Assembly: GCF_015665295.1 (NCBI RefSeq)
Contig: NZ_JADFAJ010000014.1
Coordinates: 44,980-108,979, forward strand
Direction: 5' to 3'
DNA length: 64,000 nt
Source: Maricaulis sp.
GTDB lineage: Bacteria > Pseudomonadota > Alphaproteobacteria > Caulobacterales > Maricaulaceae
Position 1 is the stretch's first letter. Every line of letters begins with the position of its first letter. Of this stretch, positions 8,771 through 16,889 are shown in pieces. A program made the translations under genes and the position numbers. Under the pieces are notes generated by a model, which had not been told where the DNA came from, did no database searches, and was given only the letters and a program-made list of their open reading frames with translations.

Positions 8771-8995
8771 ATGTCGCTGATCAAACGCTCACTCTCCCTC
8801 GCCGGACACCGCACGTCGATTTCGCTGGAGCCGGATTTCTGGGCAGAGCTCGACCGCCTTGCCCGCGCGGAAGGCCGCTCGCTGGCCAGCCTGGTCGGCG
8901 AGATCGATGCAGGTCGCGAGGACGAGCCCCTGGCCTCTTCGGTGCGGGTCTGGGTGTTGCGGCAGCTTCGCCACACGGCCTTGCAAAAGGACTGA
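8771..8995 (+). CDS. Ribbon-helix-helix domain protein
   Basis: A 74-residue protein of the RHH_4 type. After a short basic start, HRTSISLEPDFWAELDRLA gives the DNA-contacting strand and first helix, and SLASLVGEIDAGR gives the second helix. Such proteins dimerise to form a beta-ribbon that contacts DNA and are usually small regulators. The ATG at 8771 gives the usual family length, but the ribosome binding site is weak; a TTG at 8738 is an alternative. The stop abuts the stop of the convergent secreted-protein gene with no gap. Confidence 0.7.
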   Translation: MSLIKRSLSLAGHRTSISLEPDFWAELDRLARAEGRSLASLVGEIDAGREDEPLASSVRVWVLRQLRHTALQKD

Positions 8996-9616
8996 TTATT
9001 TGAGGCGAACCGTCGCGAGATAGGCGTCCACCGACTCCATGTCAGCGCCAAAACGGATCACCTCATTGCCGCAATCCCATCCGCGTGACAGGCGATCCGT
9101 GACATCTCGGGCAATCTGGTTGGCGTCGGGCAGGGCCGATGCGTCGATGTAGGCAACCGGGCAGGCCGTAAAACCACCCTCAGCCGCAAGCGCCGTGACA
9201 ATCAGCGTATTGGGTTGTGCAACACCGCCCATGGTATCGAGCAATTCTGGCGGGTTTTCGTGGACATAGCGGTGGATGGTCGCGAAGGCCTCGCCGTGCT
9301 CCAGCCGCCATTCAAGGACAGGGTGGAATCCGCCATACAGGCCGCGCATCGGGGCATTGACGAATTCGGACCGGACTCCGTCCGGCCCGACATAGGCCAC
9401 CGCGGCGCCGTGTTCGCCCGTGAGTATGTCGAGCGTCCAGGTTCCATGACCGGGGCAGGCCGTTTCGTACACCGGCTCATCGGGCAATTGCCGCGTGGTA
9501 CAGCCTTCGTCGATCCGCGTGTACTCACTGTCGAGCCCCGGCTCCTGCATCGCCACCGCGCTGCCGGACAGGGTGAAGGCGGCCAAGCTCGCCAGAAACG
9601 TGACTAATCCAGACAT
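8996..9616 (-). CDS. Secreted hypothetical protein, paralogue B of a 206-residue pair
   Basis: A 206-residue protein with a signal peptide (MSGLVTF, hydrophobic core, AVA cleavage-like site near residue 22). The ATG at 9616 was chosen because GGGGG lies eight bases upstream; the frame is open further, but without a start signal. It is homologous along its whole length to the protein at 2064-2684, including VLEWR...ATIHRYV, TLIVTAL, YIDASALPDANQIAR and WDC, and keeps the same four cysteines. No known domain is recognised. It is probably periplasmic or extracellular. The two copies lie 6.3 kb apart in the same orientation with unrelated genes between them. Confidence 0.7.
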   Translation of the reverse strand: MSGLVTFLASLAAFTLSGSAVAMQEPGLDSEYTRIDEGCTTRQLPDEPVYETACPGHGTWTLDILTGEHGAAVAYVGPDGVRSEFVNAPMRGLYGGFHPVLEWRLEHGEAFATIHRYVHENPPELLDTMGGVAQPNTLIVTALAAEGGFTACPVAYIDASALPDANQIARDVTDRLSRGWDCGNEVIRFGADMESVDAYLATVRLK

Positions 9617-9674
9617 GTTGCCCCCGTGCCAAGCCATCAATCTACCGGCTCGACACAGGGGCACAAGGGCCAGG

Positions 9675-10112
9675 TCAGGCCGGTAGGGTTGCGATCTCCA
9701 GCACAGCCGTCCGAAGCTTGCCGAAATGCTCGTCCCAGCCGGCATCATGGTCACACAGGCTGTCGAAGACATCGACCTTGGCGCCTTCAAATCCGTCATG
9801 GACCAGTCTGAGCAAGGTACCCTCGGCAAGGGCGACCAGCGTCCACTCGACACGGGTCTTGTGCCCCTCCAGCCATTTATGGGTGAAGCTGTAGACCAGA
9901 CGCGTCGGCGGTTCGGCTTCCAGCACATTGCCCCAGCACACTTTCGATCCGTCCCCGCTATTGCTGAGCAGCGCAAAGGCCGCATCCGGCACCAGCCCGG
10001 TATCGGCCGGATGGAACCATCGGGCCAGGAGTTCCGGCCGGGTGAGATAATCCCAGACCCGTTCCGGGCTTGCCTTGAGGAAGACCGATTTTTCGATGCG
10101 GGCTTCAGTCAT
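9675..10112 (-). CDS. SRPBCC/AHSA1-domain protein
   Basis: A 145-residue START-like (AHSA1) protein. KSVFLKASPERVWDYLTRPE is the typical first strand-helix of the fold, and a long C-terminal helix (GWDEHFGKLRTAVLE) closes the hydrophobic cavity. These proteins bind small hydrophobic ligands; many sit downstream of an ArsR regulator, as here. The ATG lies inside the last codons of that regulator (8-base overlap, ATGACTGA), so translation should be coupled and the pair co-regulated. The ligand or reaction is unknown. Confidence 0.8.
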   Translation of the reverse strand: MTEARIEKSVFLKASPERVWDYLTRPELLARWFHPADTGLVPDAAFALLSNSGDGSKVCWGNVLEAEPPTRLVYSFTHKWLEGHKTRVEWTLVALAEGTLLRLVHDGFEGAKVDVFDSLCDHDAGWDEHFGKLRTAVLEIATLPA

Positions 10113-10422
10113 GGGTCGTTTCCACTTCTTTCTTGAGAGCTGCGAGGCGCTGATCCCAGAACACCTCGAACCGGGCGACCCATTCGGCCACCTGCGCCAG
10201 CGGCTCCGGATTAAGACGATTGATGCGCTCGCGACCGCGCGCCTCAACCGTGACCAGACCGCCATCGCCGAGCACTTTGAGATGCTTGGCGACGGCGGGC
10301 CGGGTCATGTCGAACCGGCTCGCCACCTCGCCCACCGTCCGGTCGCCCTCTGCGAGCAGCAGGAGAATGGACCGGCGGGTCGGGTCTGCGAGCGCCCTGA
10401 ACACGGGATCGGGGAGTGTCAT
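10105..10422 (-). CDS. ArsR-family winged-helix transcriptional regulator
   Basis: A 105-residue ArsR-type repressor. FRALADPTRRSILLLLAEG, followed by the recognition helix in MTRPAVAKHLKVL and a wing at VEARGRERINRLN, is the standard helix-turn-helix of the group that pairs with SRPBCC genes. No metal-binding cysteine motif (ELCVCDL type) is present, so it is unlikely to sense arsenic or other soft metals. The ATG at 10422 has GAGG five bases upstream; a GTG two codons earlier is possible. Two matching inverted repeats lie in its promoter, suggesting self-repression. Confidence 0.85.
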   Translation of the reverse strand: MTLPDPVFRALADPTRRSILLLLAEGDRTVGEVASRFDMTRPAVAKHLKVLGDGGLVTVEARGRERINRLNPEPLAQVAEWVARFEVFWDQRLAALKKEVETTHD

Positions 10423-10433
10423 AACCACCTCAT

Positions 10434-10480
10434 GAAACCAACTGGTTTCGCTTATATGATACCGTTCGGTTTCATGTCAA
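10434..10480 (-). promoter_or_regulatory. Promoter of the arsR-SRPBCC operon with two operator-like inverted repeats
   Basis: Read on the minus strand, TTGACA (10475-10480) and TATAAG (10451-10456) are separated by 18 bases, a near-consensus sigma-70 promoter that stands out in this genome. Operator 1, GAAACCA-AC-TGGTTTC at 10434-10449, is a perfect 7-bp inverted repeat just downstream of the -10. Operator 2, ACCG-TT-CGGT, lies inside the spacer, with flanks that repeat GAAACC. Both share the ACCNNNNGGT core. A dimeric repressor bound here would block the polymerase. Confidence 0.65.
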
Positions 10481-10565
10481 GGCTTGCCGGTGAATTCCCT
10501 CGCTTGACCCCGACCGGCGACCCGCGCCACACCGGAAACAGGATTGAGTCGTCCAGGCGAAAGAT

Positions 10566-12173
10566 GTGATCAACCGGATCGGACAAGCCATTCGCGACGG
10601 ACGTGGCCCGGCCCTTTGGGCATTGGCCATCGTGGTCGGCATCTGTGCCGGCTATGCGACGCTGGGCCTGCGTCTCGGCATTGGCTGGGTCGAACAATTC
10701 GCCTTTGGCGCGACCGAGGAACGCCTTGCCAGTTCCGCCGCCGGCCTGCCGGGCTGGCGACTGGTCCTGATCCCGGTCATCACCGGCATCATCGTCGCCA
10801 TCATGCTGGGCCTTGGACGCCGCTTCGGCCTGTCCCCGGACGGGCGCGGTCTGGGCGTCGCCGACGTCCTGGAGGCCCGGGCGGTGAAGTCCGGCCGGAT
10901 CGATCTCCGCTCGGGACTGTATTCGGCGCTTTTGTCGGCGGTCTCCCTTGGCGGGGGCGCCAGTGCCGGACGGGAAGGTCCCGCCGTGCATCTCGGCGCG
11001 ACACTGGCCGGCTTCATCGGCAGCCGGATCGGCATGGCCGCACGCGGCTCGCGCATCCTGTTGGCCTGCGGCGCAGCGGCCGCCGTCTCGGCCAGCTTCA
11101 ATGCGCCGGTCGCCGGAGCGCTGTTCGCCTTCGAGGTCGTGCTGGGCCATTACGCGCTGCGGTCGATCGCGCCGGTGGCGACGGCGAGCGTGGTCGGCGC
11201 TCTCATCGTGCGCTTCCATTTCGGCCAGGCCCCGGTTTTCGGTGTTCCTGAAATGGCCGCGGCCAGCCTGTGGGACTTCCCGGCTGCCGCCGTGCTCGGT
11301 GTCGCGGCAGCCGGCCTGGCGATCCTCTTCAATCGCGGCACACTGCACTTGCCGACGCTGGTCTCGGGCTGGGCCGACCGCGCGGGAATGCCGACCTGGC
11401 TGCTGCCCGTTCCCGGCGGGCTGGCTGTCGGCCTCATCGCCCTGGTCGCGCCGGAAATACTCGGTGTCGGCTATGAAGCGACCTCAAACGCCCTGGCCAC
11501 GCAGTACACATTCTGGCTGCTCATCCTGCTGATCGGGCTGAAGACCCTGGCGACCCTGGTCTCGCTGGCCTGCCGCTTTGCCGGCGGGGTGTTCTCACCC
11601 TCGCTCTATCTCGGCGCCATGCTGGGCTCTGCCTTCGGGATCGCACTCGCCGCCCTCGCCGGTGAACAGACCGCCGGGCCGGGCTTCTTCGCCGTGATCG
11701 GGATGGGCGCAATGGCCGGCGCCGTGCTCGGTGCGCCGCTCTCGACCACGCTGATCGTGTTCGAACTGACCACCAGTTACGAAGCCTCGGTCGCAGTGCT
11801 GGTCGCGGTCTCGCTGGCCACCATTCTGAGCCAGTCAGCGCTCGGCGGCTCGCTCTTCCAGCTGCAGATGCAGCGGCGCGGCTATGACATTGCCGGCGGC
11901 GCCGCCCGCCTTGTGCTGCAGATGGTGCGGGTGCGCGACGTGATGGAACCGCTGGGCGACTGGAGCAAGTCCGAAGTCCCTGACGGAACCTGCGTCTATG
12001 AGGACGACACGCTGGGCCGCGCCTTGGCCGTGCTCGATGCCGAACAGATCGACAGCGCTGTCGTGCGCGAACGGTCGGACGCCCAGGCCGTCACCGGCAT
12101 CATTACCAAGGCCGATGCCCAGGCGGCCTATGCCCGCCGCCTCGCCGAGATCAGCGAGGAAGAACATCGCTGA
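10566..12173 (+). CDS. ClC-family chloride channel/antiporter with a C-terminal CBS-like region
   Basis: A 535-residue ClC protein. GREGP (near residue 137, with the gating glutamate) and GGVFSP (near residue 340) are the two clearest anion-pathway motifs; the GSGIP segment of E. coli ClcA is replaced by a diverged AVKSGRI. About 10-12 transmembrane segments end near residue 440, and the last 90 residues resemble a CBS-type regulatory region (VRDVMEPL...GIITKADAQ). The gating glutamate suggests H+/Cl- exchange rather than pure channel activity, but this is inference. The start is GTG; the ATG two bases upstream is out of frame. It is divergent from the arsR operon. Confidence 0.88.
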   Translation: MINRIGQAIRDGRGPALWALAIVVGICAGYATLGLRLGIGWVEQFAFGATEERLASSAAGLPGWRLVLIPVITGIIVAIMLGLGRRFGLSPDGRGLGVADVLEARAVKSGRIDLRSGLYSALLSAVSLGGGASAGREGPAVHLGATLAGFIGSRIGMAARGSRILLACGAAAAVSASFNAPVAGALFAFEVVLGHYALRSIAPVATASVVGALIVRFHFGQAPVFGVPEMAAASLWDFPAAAVLGVAAAGLAILFNRGTLHLPTLVSGWADRAGMPTWLLPVPGGLAVGLIALVAPEILGVGYEATSNALATQYTFWLLILLIGLKTLATLVSLACRFAGGVFSPSLYLGAMLGSAFGIALAALAGEQTAGPGFFAVIGMGAMAGAVLGAPLSTTLIVFELTTSYEASVAVLVAVSLATILSQSALGGSLFQLQMQRRGYDIAGGAARLVLQMVRVRDVMEPLGDWSKSEVPDGTCVYEDDTLGRALAVLDAEQIDSAVVRERSDAQAVTGIITKADAQAAYARRLAEISEEEHR

Positions 12174-12237
12174 CGCCATCCATCCGGCTTCAGTCCGGTT
12201 ATTGCTCTGGAAAGAATGTCGCGGATAAGGTCGCACG

Positions 12238-12768
12238 ATGGAACCGAACGGGTTTGATACCTCTGCCAGCGAGCGCGCCGTGCTCGGCGAAGCGCCTCTG
12301 TCTCCGGAAGCGTTGCGCGCGGCCAATATCAATCCGGTGACCGGTCTGGCGACAGACTATCTCAACCACTTCAACGAGGTGGTCATGCTGATGGAAATGC
12401 TGCCCGACATGCCCGATTGCGCCGAGGACGTGCTCGACTGGGCACCGGCGGACTATCCCAGCCATTTCGCCAACTCCTCCTTCAAGGACAAGGAGCTGGC
12501 CATTCTCGCCTATCGCGCTGCGCCGAATGCGGTGCGGGCGCATCTGGAAACCCTGATCCTGCAGATCAATGGCGAGGTCGAGCGGGCCCAGTCCGTGCTG
12601 CGTGAAACCACCAGCCCCGAGGCCTGCGCCCATATCGCCGAACTCGCGAGCGAGGAAATCCGCCCCCTGATCTCCGCCGCCTCCGGCACCATCCATGGCG
12701 GCTCCCCCACCGAAGACGAACTCGACGACGAAGCCGCCCAGGCCAATGTGGATGCGCTGTTCGGGTGA
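12238..12768 (+). CDS. Conserved hypothetical protein
   Basis: A 176-residue acidic, mostly helical cytoplasmic protein with no signal peptide or membrane segment and no domain I recognise. The central part (GLATDYLNHFNEVVMLMEML) and the acidic tail ending in ALFG are the most distinctive parts. AAGG lies about eight bases before the ATG. It follows the ClC gene by 64 bases in the same direction and may share its transcript. Composition matches a real gene of this genome. Confidence 0.65.
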   Translation: MEPNGFDTSASERAVLGEAPLSPEALRAANINPVTGLATDYLNHFNEVVMLMEMLPDMPDCAEDVLDWAPADYPSHFANSSFKDKELAILAYRAAPNAVRAHLETLILQINGEVERAQSVLRETTSPEACAHIAELASEEIRPLISAASGTIHGGSPTEDELDDEAAQANVDALFG

Positions 12769-12817
12769 GGCCCGGTTGCCTGGCGTCTCGGCAAGACGAC
12801 TTCAGCCGCGGCCAAAA

Positions 12818-12851
12818 GCATTTTCGGGGCAGATGCATTTTCGGGACAGAT
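12818..12851. repeat. 17-bp tandem repeat, two copies with one mismatch
   Basis: GCATTTTCGGGGCAGAT is followed directly by GCATTTTCGGGACAGAT in the short gap between two convergent genes. No function is evident; it may be a recent duplication. Confidence 0.8.
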
Positions 12852-12879
12852 GCAACGGGCGCTGCGCTCGGCCGGACAT

Positions 12880-13392
12880 CTAGCGAAACTCCGTCAGGTC
12901 AACTTGCAGTACGAGTTCGGCATCCTGCCTGTCCGGGTCGAATAATTCGTCCGGAACTTCATAAGTGAGCCAAAACCCCGCTCGCGACTGGGTCGGCAAA
13001 GAAAACCCACGCAGGATGAGCCATGAATTCATCAAGGCCGAAGGCATCCGTAGCGCAAACTCGCGGCGCCCATCATCGTCCAGGTCGAACGCGTAAATCT
13101 GATCCGGCTGCCAGTCTGGCAGATAGAAATACACCTGTTCAGACTGACCGTCGCGACGTTGGAGAACAGGAAGCTGAACGGCGAGTACCGGACCGTTTTC
13201 GCTTCTGACAACGCCGACCCTGGCCCCCGCCCCGGGGTCAACCCGGACATTCTCCACCAGGACGATCTGCGAAGACAGGCGCGACTCCAACTCCGCTTGC
13301 TCGGCTTGCCATCGAGCCATGTGTGATTGAGTCGCGCACCCGGAGAGCCCAAATGCCGACACGACCAGCGCGAACAAAAAACGAACAATCAC
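12880..13392 (-). CDS. Hypothetical lipoprotein
   Basis: A 170-residue protein starting with GTG at 13392, preceded by AAGGGAGGG. The first 18 residues are hydrophobic and end in the lipobox LSGC, so it is probably a lipid-anchored periplasmic or outer-membrane protein. The mature part is beta-rich; FDLDDDGRREFALR resembles the calcium-binding FG-GAP/VCBS style (a measured quantity read from an Asp-rich loop), but no full repeat is present. The same frame stays open far upstream opposite the helicase gene, which is only a consequence of base composition. Divergent from the helicase. Function unknown. Confidence 0.65.
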   Translation of the reverse strand: MIVRFLFALVVSAFGLSGCATQSHMARWQAEQAELESRLSSQIVLVENVRVDPGAGARVGVVRSENGPVLAVQLPVLQRRDGQSEQVYFYLPDWQPDQIYAFDLDDDGRREFALRMPSALMNSWLILRGFSLPTQSRAGFWLTYEVPDELFDPDRQDAELVLQVDLTEFR

Positions 13393-13494
13393 ACATCCCT
13401 CCCTTGGGATCAGGCGCCAATCGGTCCAGTATGGCGCACTGAATCGGTTCGACAAACAGGGGTGGCCCCCGCCGTCCAAGCAGCAGGGAATTGC

Positions 13495-15786
13495 ATGTCC
13501 GGTCTTTCCATCTCCGACATGGCGCGCCCCGCGCCGCCGACGCCCTATCTGGAAGGGCTCAATGCCGAACAGCGCGCGGCCGTGGAAGCGATGGACGGGC
13601 CGGTCCTGGTACTGGCCGGGGCCGGTACCGGCAAGACCCGCGTCCTGACCACCCGCCTCGCCCATATCCTCGCCACCGGCCGTGCCCGGCCGTGGGAAAT
13701 TCTCGCCGTCACCTTCACCAACAAGGCGGCGCGCGAGATGAAGGAGCGGGTCGGCAAGATCATCGGCGAGGCGGTCGAGGGCGTGCCCTGGCTGGGCACA
13801 TTCCACTCGGTTTCGGCCCAGATCCTGCGCCGCCATGCCGAGCTGGTGGATCTGAAATCCTCCTTCACCATCCTCGACACGGACGACCAGCTGCGTCTGC
13901 TCAAACAGATCATCCAGGCGGAAAATATCGACGAGAAACGCTGGACACCGCGCCATCTCGCCAGCCTGATCGATGGCTGGAAAAATCGTGGCCTGATGCC
14001 GGCCCAGCTCGGCGAGGAGGACAAATGGGCCTTCGCCGAAGGGCGCGGCCAGGGCCTCTACCAGATCTACCAGGAGCGCCTGAAAACGCTCAATGCCTGC
14101 GATTTCGGCGACCTGCTGCTGCACACGCTGCACATCTTCAAGGACAATCCGGATGTCCTGAAACTCTATCACCAGAAATTCCGCTACCTGCTCGTCGACG
14201 AATACCAGGACACCAATATCGCCCAGTATCTCTGGCTGCGCCTCCTGGCCCAGGGCACGGGGAATATCTGCTGCGTGGGCGATGACGACCAGTCGATCTA
14301 TGGCTGGCGCGGCGCCGAGGTCGACAACATATTGCGCTTCGAAAAGGATTTTTCCGGCGCCGAAGTGATCCGGCTGGAGCGCAATTACCGCTCGACCGCG
14401 CATATATTGGGCGCCGCCTCGGGCCTGATCGCGGCCAATCGCTCGCGCCTTGGCAAGACCTTGTGGACCGATGATGCCGATGGCGAAAAGGTCCAGGTCC
14501 GCGGCATCTGGGATGGCGAGGCGGAAGCGCGTTTCGTCGCCGAGGAGATCGAGAACTGGGTGTCGGGCGGCCGCGCCTATTCCGACAGTGCCGTCCTCGT
14601 CCGCGCGGCCTGGCAGATGCGTGCCTTTGAAGACCGTTTCATCATGCTGGGCCTGCCCTACAAGGTGATCGGCGGACCGCGCTTCTTCGAGCGCGCCGAA
14701 GTCCGCGACGCCCACGCCTATCTGCGCCTGGTCCGCTCGCCCGAGGACGATCTGGCCTTCGAGCGTATCGTCAATGTGCCCAAGCGCGGCATTGGCGACA
14801 CCACGGTGCAGAAGATCGCCATGACCGCCCGGGCGATGGGTGTGCCGATGACCGAGGCGACGCGCGTCATGCTGGGCACGGACGAGATCCGCGGCAAGGC
14901 GCGCACCGCCCTCGGCGTTTTCCTGCGCGATATCGAGCGCTGGCGGGAACAGTCCGAACAGAGCCGGCTCGACGAGCTGGCCGAGATCATTCTCGACGAG
15001 AGCGGCTATACCGCCATGTGGCGCGAGGACAAGACACCCCAGGCTGCCGGCAAGCTGGAAAACCTCAAGGAACTGGTCCGCTCCATGGGCGAGTACGACA
15101 CGCTGGAGGCCTATCTCGAGCATGTCGCGCTTCTGACCGATGCCGACCGCCAGCCCGATGAGGACGAGATTTCCCTGATGACGCTGCACGGCGCCAAGGG
15201 TCTGGAATTCCCGCTCGTCTTCCTGCCGGGCTGGGAAGAGACCGTCTTCCCCTCCCAGCGCTCGCTGGACGAGGGTGGCACGCGCTCGCTCGAGGAGGAA
15301 CGCCGCCTCGCCTATGTCGGCATCACCCGCGCCCGCGAGCGCGCCATCATCACCTTCACTGCCAATCGCATGATCTATGGCCGCTGGCAGACGGTCATCC
15401 CGTCCCGCTTCATCGATGAAATGCCGATCGACCATGTCGAGGCACGCTCGGAGACCGGCTATTATGACAGCGGCCCGGGCTTTGAAAGCGTCAGCCAGCA
15501 GCCCGACGCCATGGCCTCGAGCTATTCCAGCCCCGGCTGGAAGCGCTACCAGGCCAACCAGCAATCCGGCCGCAAGTCCGCCCCGCCCACCATCAATGCC
15601 AAGGCCACGCTCATCGAGAGCGGCGGCTCGGACACGCAAGGCACCTGGCGCGCCGGCGACCGCGTCTTCCACGACAAATTCGGCTACGGCACGGTGAAAA
15701 AGGCCGATGGCTCGAAGTACACCGTGAAATTCGACAAGGCCGGCGAGAAGAAGGTGGTGGAGAATTTCTTGCGGGAATTGCCTTAG
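13495..15786 (+). CDS. UvrD/PcrA-type superfamily 1 DNA helicase
   Basis: A 763-residue ATP-dependent 3'-5' DNA helicase acting in nucleotide excision and mismatch repair. All SF1A motifs are visible: Walker A AGAGTGKT (about residue 41), motif II DEYQDTN, motif III GDDDQSIYGWRGA, motif IV LERNYRST, motif V LMTLHGAKGLEFP and motif VI VGITRARERA. The C-terminal 50 residues (GDRVFHDKFGYGTV) form the small SH3-like end seen in PcrA, where it contacts RNA polymerase. The ATG at 13495 follows CAGGGAA by five bases; the earlier ATG at 13327 would run through the promoter of the divergent lipoprotein. UvrD and PcrA cannot be told apart from sequence alone. Confidence 0.95.
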   Translation: MSGLSISDMARPAPPTPYLEGLNAEQRAAVEAMDGPVLVLAGAGTGKTRVLTTRLAHILATGRARPWEILAVTFTNKAAREMKERVGKIIGEAVEGVPWLGTFHSVSAQILRRHAELVDLKSSFTILDTDDQLRLLKQIIQAENIDEKRWTPRHLASLIDGWKNRGLMPAQLGEEDKWAFAEGRGQGLYQIYQERLKTLNACDFGDLLLHTLHIFKDNPDVLKLYHQKFRYLLVDEYQDTNIAQYLWLRLLAQGTGNICCVGDDDQSIYGWRGAEVDNILRFEKDFSGAEVIRLERNYRSTAHILGAASGLIAANRSRLGKTLWTDDADGEKVQVRGIWDGEAEARFVAEEIENWVSGGRAYSDSAVLVRAAWQMRAFEDRFIMLGLPYKVIGGPRFFERAEVRDAHAYLRLVRSPEDDLAFERIVNVPKRGIGDTTVQKIAMTARAMGVPMTEATRVMLGTDEIRGKARTALGVFLRDIERWREQSEQSRLDELAEIILDESGYTAMWREDKTPQAAGKLENLKELVRSMGEYDTLEAYLEHVALLTDADRQPDEDEISLMTLHGAKGLEFPLVFLPGWEETVFPSQRSLDEGGTRSLEEERRLAYVGITRARERAIITFTANRMIYGRWQTVIPSRFIDEMPIDHVEARSETGYYDSGPGFESVSQQPDAMASSYSSPGWKRYQANQQSGRKSAPPTINAKATLIESGGSDTQGTWRAGDRVFHDKFGYGTVKKADGSKYTVKFDKAGEKKVVENFLRELP

Positions 15787-15799
15787 GGGGGCGGGTGAG

Positions 15800-16450
15800 G
15801 TGATCAGTTTTGCGGTCGCGCTGGGCCTGCTAGCCGTCGAGGAATGGTCGCTGCCGATAGAGCGCCGCGTCTGCGAAGGGCTGTCCTACGGAGTCTGGAG
15901 TGAACCGGATGCCAATGGACGGATGGTGCCGGGAGCACCGGACAGCTCGAGTTTCGAAGCTCATTTTCCTGTTGACGGATTTGATGATCGGCAGACCTGC
16001 ACTTGGTACACGCACCAGCTTTCGGCGCTTGATGAACGCCGCCTGCCCTCGCCCGCTCGCGGCACGGAGTTTCGTCTGACCTGGCTACGTAGCTTCCATC
16101 ATCCGATGAGCTTTCGTGTGTTCGTCGACGCGCAGGCGCGACAGGCCAGGCTGGAGTGGCGTGAGGCGGACGGTGCTGGCGGCTATGATCCTGGTCAATT
16201 GGCCCGTCATGACGTTGTTTTACTAGACGATGCCGCGACGGCATCCTTCCTTGCTCGCTTGCAGGAAGCCGACATCTGCGCCGCGACACGGCAGGTCGAT
16301 GGCGGCGAGGATGGTGCGCAATGGATATTCGAAAGCTCCGGGTCGGACACCTACTGCCTGCACGATGCCTGGTCACCCGGCGGCGCCTTGCGCGAGCTGG
16401 GACACTTCCTGTTCGACTACGCGAGTGTGCCCGACGACGAACGGTACTGA
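15800..16450 (+). CDS. Hypothetical protein, possibly exported
   Basis: A 216-residue protein starting with GTG, 14 bases after the helicase stop. The first 14 residues (ISFAVALGLLAVEE) are hydrophobic but lack a positive charge, so export is uncertain. The rest is soluble with several cysteines (VCEGLSY, TCTWY, ICAAT, YCLHD) and no recognised domain. The spacing suggests it is translated from the helicase transcript. Confidence 0.5.
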   Translation: MISFAVALGLLAVEEWSLPIERRVCEGLSYGVWSEPDANGRMVPGAPDSSSFEAHFPVDGFDDRQTCTWYTHQLSALDERRLPSPARGTEFRLTWLRSFHHPMSFRVFVDAQARQARLEWREADGAGGYDPGQLARHDVVLLDDAATASFLARLQEADICAATRQVDGGEDGAQWIFESSGSDTYCLHDAWSPGGALRELGHFLFDYASVPDDERY

Positions 16451-16889
16451 CCACGAGGCCCTCGCCCAGACAAGGCGAGGTGGATCGCCGCTTAGCGGCG
16501 AGACGGAGTGGGTGATGGGCGATCAATGGCAGAACGCTGACGCGTTTCACCCCGTCCAGCCCGGATTCATTCCGGGGCATCCTCCCCATCAAGGGAAGGG
16601 GCTTTTTATACATTGGACTCCCCTCACACTCCGTCATCCCACGGGGAGCGCGCAGCGCTCATCCGGGGGACCTCGTCACGGACGTCTGGCGGATGGGTGA
16701 GGTCCCCCGGACAAGCCGGGGGATGACGGTGGTTACGTGGAGAGGACGCCGTTTCAAGCGTACCCGTTTACAGGTCTTCGGTCTCGGCAATCCACGTCCC
16801 CGCACGCGGGCAAGAAATCCTCAGCTCGCCCGATGACAAAACACCCGTTTCGCGGAAAGTTGGTCGCTCCAGCCACCCTGTGAGCCGCC
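16451..16889. other. Gene-free region with inverted repeats
   Basis: No credible gene lies in these 439 bases. A C-rich/G-rich hairpin followed by CTTTTTAT near 16583-16608 may be a weak terminator for the upstream gene. A palindromic element occupies 16631-16729. The sequence GACGGAGTG also recurs inverted (about 16502 and 16625), which suggests a mobile-type intergenic repeat. Confidence 0.5.
16631..16729. repeat. Palindromic intergenic repeat, about 99 bp
   Basis: Outer arms CCGTCATCCC / GGGATGACGG (10 bp) enclose inner arms CCGGGGGACCTC / GAGGTCCCCCGG (12 bp, 16663-16674 and 16699-16710). The element can fold into one long hairpin. It resembles the ATCCCCGGCTTGTCCGGGG-type repeats scattered between genes in many alphaproteobacteria. 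Confidence 0.75.

Noticed and set aside
13371..13386. GAAC-N8-GAAC near the helicase, resembling an SOS box
   Set aside because: The spacer is eight bases, not seven, and the site lies inside the coding start of the divergent lipoprotein gene.
12880..15672. A 930-codon open frame on the minus strand opposite the helicase
   Set aside because: Only its last 170 codons (12880-13392) have a start signal, lipobox and protein-like sequence; the rest mirrors the helicase gene and arises from GC-rich codon bias.
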